Below are positions 7,741 through 12,880 of a stretch of DNA of 12,880 nt, in pieces. The notes beneath the pieces were generated by a model. The model made no database searches. It was not told the DNA's origin and saw only the letters and a list, made by a program, of their open reading frames with translations. Source of the DNA: Discostella pseudostelligera (taxonomy: Eukaryota > Bacillariophyta > Thalassiosirophyceae > Thalassiosirales > Thalassiosiraceae); NCBI GenBank assembly GCA_036940085.1, contig JALLBK010000495.1, forward strand, positions 1-12,880. The letters run 5' to 3'. A program made the translations under genes and the position numbers. Positions within the stretch are counted from its first letter, which is position 1. The number at the start of each line of letters is the position of its first letter.

Positions 7741-9664
7741 TCGTCTTCCACCTCCAACTCCTGGACTCGTCCGCCCCAACATGCATGGACTATCGACGAA
7801 GTAAAACAGGGCAACATAATAACAACCTACTCTCTCAACGACATTATCCAAACACAAAATTCAAGGAATACCTTCCCTTCCATCACATTCGGTCGCATCG
7901 CCGACGATCCATCCCTCGTTGACATTGTCACCGCCCATGAAAGCTGCTCTCGACAACACGCTCGTATTGCATTCGATTGTCATGGTACACCATGGTTACG
8001 TGATTTGGGGTCGGGAAATGGTACCTTTGTGAATGAGAAGCGATTGCCACCCGAGGCTTGTGGGAAGATCTATGACTCACAGAATTCGAATAAGAAGGGT
8101 AGCCGCGGAGTGGTGTTGTTTCCTGGAGATGCCATACGGTTTGGAGCGTCTACGAGAATTTATATAATAGAGGGTCCCGAGGAGTTTGAGAGAGGAGCAT
8201 CGAAGCAAAGGGTGGATGAAGAGGGAAGTAGGGCAGCTAGTACTACTCATAATCATTTCGAGACAACAACGCCTCAACATTCCGACGGCGATGCTCCTGC
8301 AGATGCACCGACCGAGGATACAGGATGCAGCTGGGGGATGGCCGCGGACGATGATGTCCCTCCTACAACTGAGGAACAAAGAGTGATAGACACCGGTGAT
8401 CTACCTCCACTTCCATCAATAGATAGTTTCTTCTTCTCACCATCAGAGAAATATCAGATTCCAAACAGTCTACATCAACTCCACAACCAATACAACACAA
8501 AGATTCATAAACTCCAATCGATCCAGACGGAATCTCAACGAATCATACAGAAAGAACATATGGGCGTAGAATTGACTGAGGGTCAGCGAGGTCAATTGGG
8601 AAAGAACCAAGAACGGATAACCACATTGGAAAAAGACATTGCGACATTGAAGGAGAAGATTGAGGATGGTATGTTCAATATCATGCATGGCAAAGAACGT
8701 GGGAGGAAGAGACCGAGGGAGGATAATAATCAATACAATGCCGAAGATGATGACGATGTCGATTGTTTTTATGATCGTACAACGTCGTCGTCGTCGAAGA
8801 GACGACAACATAAAACTACAGCTGCTGTTGAATCAGAGGCGACATTGATTCAAAAGTGGAAATCCCTTCTTGATGGGCACGCCAAACAACGACAACTGGC
8901 AGTTCGTGCATCGGAACGTTGTTCGGGGTTACAGAAACTTATTGACGATGCCACCGAAGATGCCGACGACCTCTTCTTTTTACAGAATGATCTTTCACTT
9001 GCGAATGAAAATTTGAGCAAGGCAAATAAAACTGTAGAGGAGATTGAGAATGAACTTGATGAGTGTGAATATTTGTTGAAGACTGTAAATGGCAAACTTG
9101 TTTGGGATCGGAAAGAGGGTGTGATTGGCACGAATATTGTGATGAAAGGAGAGGCATCGGTAGTGGATGATGCAAAACGTTTGTCGTCTCAAATGGAATT
9201 TGGCGGTCGGGCTGCAGAAGATGATTCAATAGCGATGCCACCGCCACCACCGACTTCAGTGATGGCGGTTACCGCCTCCGACATGCCTCCACCACCACCA
9301 ATGACAATTCGTAAACCGACTCCAGAAGGAAATCTAACATCTAGCGTACTGAGTGACGCACCTGAGCCACAGAAGAAGAAGACAATAGGACCTTCACGTC
9401 CACCTGTGCANATCTAGCGTACTGAGTGACGCACCTGAGCCACAGAAGAAGAAGACAATAGGACCTTCACGTCCACCTGTGCAGGGTACACTTGCCGCGC
9501 TGAAGCAAGCATCATTACCGCGGTCCAATGAAGCAAAGTTGCAAACCACCGAGTCTGCAGTGATGACTCCTGTCGAAACGCAAAAAGACGAATGGAAAGC
9601 CCCGATCGATCAAGATGGCAGTGGTCGGACTGCTCTGCATGACAAATTCAAGGGCAGGTACTAA
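7738..9664 (+). CDS. Kanadaptin (SLC4A1AP) homologue with FHA domain, split by an assembly fault
   Basis: Kanadaptin is a mainly nuclear FHA protein of poorly defined function, first named as an anion-exchanger adaptor. The FHA domain (about residues 45-145) shows FGR (51-53), SRQH (71-74), GNGTFVN (93-99) and the kanadaptin-like STRIYIIEGPEE (138-149); FHA folds bind phosphothreonine peptides. Next come a SWGM motif (198-201), a coiled coil (about 240-315), a basic GRKRPR stretch (322-327), an acidic DDDDVDCFYDRT motif (337-347), a second coiled coil, proline runs and KKKTIGP. In the raw sequence the frame ends at TAG 9415-9417, just after the N at 9411. If the duplicated 72 bases are counted once, it continues to TAA 9662-9664, with the kanadaptin-type end GSGRTALHDKF, giving about 617 residues. 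The ATG at 7738 is preferred; the frame is open back to an ATG at 7492, but that stretch is the promoter repeat. The dsRNA-binding-like segment of animal kanadaptin was not recognised. Confidence 0.88.
9339..9483 (+). repeat. Perfect 72-base duplication around a single N (scaffold join)
   Basis: Bases 9339-9410 and 9412-9483 are identical, separated only by one N at 9411. Taken literally, they put a stop codon in kanadaptin. Counting the 72 bases once keeps the frame and reaches the conserved C-terminus. This is the signature of two contigs joined without merging their overlap. Confidence 0.95.
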
Positions 9665-9757
9665 ACAAAAAATCTCGAACTCGTGGCTAGGTATTCATTA
9701 GATAGACAATTATTTCATTTATAACATGATGATTTCCACGCCACAGATAGAGATTAA
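9665..9757. other. Convergent intergenic region between kanadaptin and the coiled-coil gene
   Basis: Only 93 bases lie between the two stop codons, AT-rich on average. It must hold both 3' ends, so the transcripts probably overlap. No gene or strong hairpin was seen. Confidence 0.5.
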
Positions 9758-12700
9758 CTACGATACTTGCTTTTCACCAAAGCGCCTCGCTTTCTTTAAC
9801 TGCTCTGACAGGCCCTTCCTTCCTCCAGCAGCTCTAACGACAGCGATACGACTGAGTAGTTTTCCTTGCTGCAGGTGCGTTCCTGTGACATCGTCCTTCT
9901 GCGGGCGTAGATCCATCTGCTCCAATCGTGTGCTGTTAACCACATTTTCATCATTTATCGGTACTGACTGCCTCGATGTTTCAATAACCGTCGGCACCCT
10001 TTGTGAACTATCCCTCTTTGCAACCGAAGATCTCCGAACATTCTCTAGTTGATCCTTCAGTAAGTTAATAGTCTGCTGACCTTTCATTGATTCAAACTTG
10101 TAGTAACGAGTCTGCTTGACAACGGATAAGTATGCATCCATCGATACTTTGTGTTTTGAATCAGATCCAATCTGATTCTCCAACTCCTCTATTCTCTGTG
10201 CAAATCCTCGTTTCGACTCTATCCACTCATTTTCTCTCCGCTGAAAGTCGTTCATTATTTCTTGCGATCGCATGCGGCTAGCTTCCAGACCAGCATAAAG
10301 TTTATCAATATAGGCATGACTGCTACTGAGTTCTTCGGTTACTTTCTTCACCTCGGACATTAGGAAGGATGTCTTGTCCTCAAGTTTATTGGAGCGGTCC
10401 CGCAGTGCGTTGCACTCGCGTTCACTCTTCTCCTTGGCCGCGCATGCATCTGCCAAATCCTTTTCAGAGACCGCAAGTGCGTTCGCCAATGCTTTGTTTG
10501 CTAACTTTGCAGATTCCACGACACGCTGTATTTTCTCTGCATCCTCGCCTTCGTTCTTTTTGTCGAGCAACAATTTCAACTTAGCGATTTCCTTCTGCGC
10601 CTTATCGTACATTGAACGAATCTCATCTAATTCGCGGCCCACCTTTTCCTTATCCTGGAAGAGCCGTGATTGTTGATGTCTTGCTTCCTCGAGCTCTGAT
10701 TGCAGCTGCCGAGTGGTACCTTCTGCTGATTGGTTGAGAAGATGAATCTGCTCACGCAATCGTTGAATCTCTTCGCGGAGGGTGTGGTTGATCTTTTCAA
10801 ACTCTGCGATTTGTATTTGATGTGCACGGTTATCAGTGGTGTCGGCATTGTGGTGCTGCTGGAACTGCTCGGTCATGCGTTCGAGATTTGTGGATAGCCT
10901 TGTCTCGACTCCCCTCTGTTCCTTGGCGAGATAATTCATTTCTTCAGCTAGTCGAGCATTGGATGCGATCGTCGAGGCAAGCTGGTCCTTCAATTCTTCA
11001 TAACTGTCGAAGATTTCATCACTCTCATGGGTCTGAGTGTCCATGTCCCGCCTTTGAGCCGCAGTGAGTCCGTGATTTGCGTTATCGTTCTTGATGATAT
11101 CGACTGTATGTTCCGCCCCTTGTTTCCAGTAAAACGACTCATCTTCCAGCATGATCGACTCCGACAAATTCATATCCAGGGACGATTTTGTCATTGATGT
11201 CGATTCGTTCGCCACCGAAGGAGATCCATGTTGGTTTATGCTCTCATCATTCTTCTCGCCTGCTTCGTTGGAATCATCCAGAACTGTTACGCAATCAACA
11301 GGAACAATGTTTTCTTGTGCATTATCGTAAGCGGATCCACCGTTCTCCTGGTTGCGCAGTGTACGCGGATCTACATTCTCTTTGTCGGCTCCACCCGACC
11401 GCTCGTTATCCAACTTGGCTAGTTCATCCTGTTCCTTCAGCAGCATCTTATGTAATCGCTTCTCCACCAATCTCGAAAGACTAGGGTATCGAAGCTGCTT
11501 CCCTCGTTTGCCAATGTTTCTATGGGTAGCGCAAGTGTTGTCGTCGGACAGCAAGCCGAGGATTGCCTGTAGTTTCTTCGTGTCTTCACACGATTTGACG
11601 AAGTCAACGGTGAGCGCTTCTGGTGGTAGATCAGACACGGAGGGTGAATGCAGATGAAACGAAGTTGGACTTTGGACGTAGCTAGTATCATGAGAGTAGC
11701 CCAGATCCATGGATAATTGAGGCGTCGGGGATGCTGGAACATTCGATGGATTGGAAACGGGTAGGTATCGCGACTTGTCCGGTGGTGACAAAATCTTGGC
11801 CTCCTTTAATAGTGACTGCAGGTCTTGCTTCACATCTGCATAGCCCAGAGAGGGAGTGTAATCTACCTTGGCGGCACCTTCAGACGACGCGTGTGGAACA
11901 CTGAAAGTGGGCGGCTCGCGGTTTGACGTAGGAAACTGATTGATGTTGTCTTCGATCATTGGCTCGTTATTGAAATCCAATGCTGTCAAGGAAGACTGCA
12001 CCGTGTTCATCATGTTTTGATGTGCATCGTAACCATAATGCTGATCGGATGGAGTGTGACCCGAATGAAGCACTAGTGGACTGAAAAATTCCTCATCATC
12101 GTCGTCGCAATCATCATTGTCGTAGTCATTCATCTGCCGATCCATACCCTGCTGCTTCGGAGTACGAAACTCGTTCATGTCAATACTGTTATTATCCATA
12201 TCCAAGGACTGGATGCGCTCCAACACATCGTCCCAATCAACCTTACTGGACTGGATGTCATCTTCTTCCTCTGCTTTTCCTTCATCGTCGTCTTCCCAAA
12301 CAGGCGTCAATCCTCGTTTGACACCATCGGAATTTCCAACAGCGACGTCGAATGTGAGAGCCATTGGACATGGCGCCGACGAGGATAGTCGAGGGATCAT
12401 ATCATCATTATGTAGTTCTCGTTCGGGTTTGTCAGAGGATGAAGGAGTATAGAATTCTTCGTCACTCATCGGTGGTGTCACCTTGGGTGTTTTTGTCGCA
12501 TGACTGGCAGCAATCGGCTGACGATTGCCTGAAGGTGAGGTGAAAGTGATGATCTGATCATGGTGAAATTTGGATGCTGATTTTTTGCTTTGATTTCTAA
12601 TATTGTCTGACAAGAGGCGTGCTTTGTCTAACATGACCTCGGTAGAATCATCGACGATGGAAGGATTGTTGTCGTCTTGAATATCCTGGACGTATTGATT

Positions 12701-12877
12701 GGCACTATCATTCCCAATCTGATCGGTAACAGCGGCAGTATCCATCCTAATAGCGTCATTTCCTTCCTTCTTCGATTGCATGGGATGGTTTGTTGTATCC
12801 AATCCAACCAGCTTCTTGATGCTATCGACAGTCTCTCCTCGTAAAATGGCGTGAATGGTTGAGAATTCATCGCTCAT
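9758..12877 (-). CDS. Large coiled-coil protein with phosphosite-rich N-terminal half, family unknown
   Basis: A single-exon 1039-residue protein that I do not recognise. Residues 1 to about 410 are acidic, Ser/Asp/Asn-rich and likely disordered, with the repeated motif DEEFYTP (139-145), NEFRTP (235-240) and DEEFFSP (261-267). About fifteen Ser/Thr-Pro sites lie between about 113 and 555, and none in the coiled coil. Residues 417 to about 480 form a compact helical block (from LPPEALTVDFV to YPSLSRLVEKRL) that looks like a conserved module. A KEN sequence is at 499-501. Residues about 620-950 form a long coiled coil rich in Glu, Lys, Leu and Gln, with Cys in only a few places. The tail is basic (GGRKGLSEQLKKARR). 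This build resembles centrosomal, spindle or cytoskeletal scaffolds, but that is inference. The ATG lies three bases from the window edge, and the frame is open to the edge, so a more upstream start is possible. Confidence 0.85.
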   Translation of the reverse strand: MSDEFSTIHAILRGETVDSIKKLVGLDTTNHPMQSKKEGNDAIRMDTAAVTDQIGNDSANQYVQDIQDDNNPSIVDDSTEVMLDKARLLSDNIRNQSKKSASKFHHDQIITFTSPSGNRQPIAASHATKTPKVTPPMSDEEFYTPSSSDKPERELHNDDMIPRLSSSAPCPMALTFDVAVGNSDGVKRGLTPVWEDDDEGKAEEEDDIQSSKVDWDDVLERIQSLDMDNNSIDMNEFRTPKQQGMDRQMNDYDNDDCDDDDEEFFSPLVLHSGHTPSDQHYGYDAHQNMMNTVQSSLTALDFNNEPMIEDNINQFPTSNREPPTFSVPHASSEGAAKVDYTPSLGYADVKQDLQSLLKEAKILSPPDKSRYLPVSNPSNVPASPTPQLSMDLGYSHDTSYVQSPTSFHLHSPSVSDLPPEALTVDFVKSCEDTKKLQAILGLLSDDNTCATHRNIGKRGKQLRYPSLSRLVEKRLHKMLLKEQDELAKLDNERSGGADKENVDPRTLRNQENGGSAYDNAQENIVPVDCVTVLDDSNEAGEKNDESINQHGSPSVANESTSMTKSSLDMNLSESIMLEDESFYWKQGAEHTVDIIKNDNANHGLTAAQRRDMDTQTHESDEIFDSYEELKDQLASTIASNARLAEEMNYLAKEQRGVETRLSTNLERMTEQFQQHHNADTTDNRAHQIQIAEFEKINHTLREEIQRLREQIHLLNQSAEGTTRQLQSELEEARHQQSRLFQDKEKVGRELDEIRSMYDKAQKEIAKLKLLLDKKNEGEDAEKIQRVVESAKLANKALANALAVSEKDLADACAAKEKSERECNALRDRSNKLEDKTSFLMSEVKKVTEELSSSHAYIDKLYAGLEASRMRSQEIMNDFQRRENEWIESKRGFAQRIEELENQIGSDSKHKVSMDAYLSVVKQTRYYKFESMKGQQTINLLKDQLENVRRSSVAKRDSSQRVPTVIETSRQSVPINDENVVNSTRLEQMDLRPQKDDVTGTHLQQGKLLSRIAVVRAAGGRKGLSEQLKKARRFGEKQVS

Positions 12878-12880
12878 CTC

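Noticed and set aside
9339..9483. Biological tandem duplication of 72 bases
   Set aside because: Perfect identity with exactly one N between the copies is the pattern of a scaffold join, and a single copy keeps the reading frame.
9479..9664. Separate 61-codon gene after the N
   Set aside because: It is the C-terminal part of kanadaptin, detached only because of the duplicated 72 bases around the N.
9726..10052. 108-codon plus-strand open frame opposite the coiled-coil gene
   Set aside because: It is antisense to a long continuous coding frame with coherent coiled-coil content and has no recognisable features.

Overview
This window looks like nuclear DNA of a unicellular eukaryote, most likely a stramenopile and perhaps a centric diatom. 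The support is indirect. Eukaryote-only protein families (ORC4, UBA1-type ubiquitin E1, kanadaptin) sit in a compact layout, there is one clear short GT-AG intron of 97 bases, and the proteins carry many Asp/Ser-rich insertions. The species assignment is a guess; the eukaryotic assignment is firm. No rRNA, tRNA, transposon, CRISPR array or bacterial-type operon was seen.

Layout from left to right. Bases 1-157 hold a 5' flank built of short repeated words. Bases 158-2532 (+) encode ORC4, a subunit of the origin recognition complex, whose AAA+ core is interrupted between Walker A and Walker B. Bases 2723-3544 (-) encode a small multi-pass membrane protein resembling the COPI-associated/TVP15 type. 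A 323-base divergent promoter follows, with two perfect E2F-type sites. Bases 3868-7156 (+) encode a complete ubiquitin-activating enzyme E1 in two exons. Bases 7157-7737 have no supported gene but hold a tandem promoter repeat with E2F-like and CACGTG motifs. Bases 7738-9664 (+) encode an FHA-domain kanadaptin (SLC4A1AP) homologue, broken in the given sequence by a single N flanked by identical 72-base copies, which is almost certainly an unmerged contig overlap. Bases 9758-12877 (-) encode a 1039-residue coiled-coil protein with a phosphosite-rich N-terminal half that I do not recognise.

The genes are separate transcription units, not an operon. Several have links to the cell cycle: ORC4 licenses replication origins, E1 feeds all ubiquitin-dependent degradation, ORC4 and the coiled-coil protein both contain a DKEN sequence (KEN-box type), and the E1 and kanadaptin promoters share E2F-type sites. 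A common cell-cycle programme is an inference, not something the sequence proves.

I did not find a clearly new biological system. The items most worth following up are the unrecognised coiled-coil protein, the repeated promoter modules, the non-canonical ORC4 ATPase core (after excluding assembly error), and the assembly fault inside kanadaptin.
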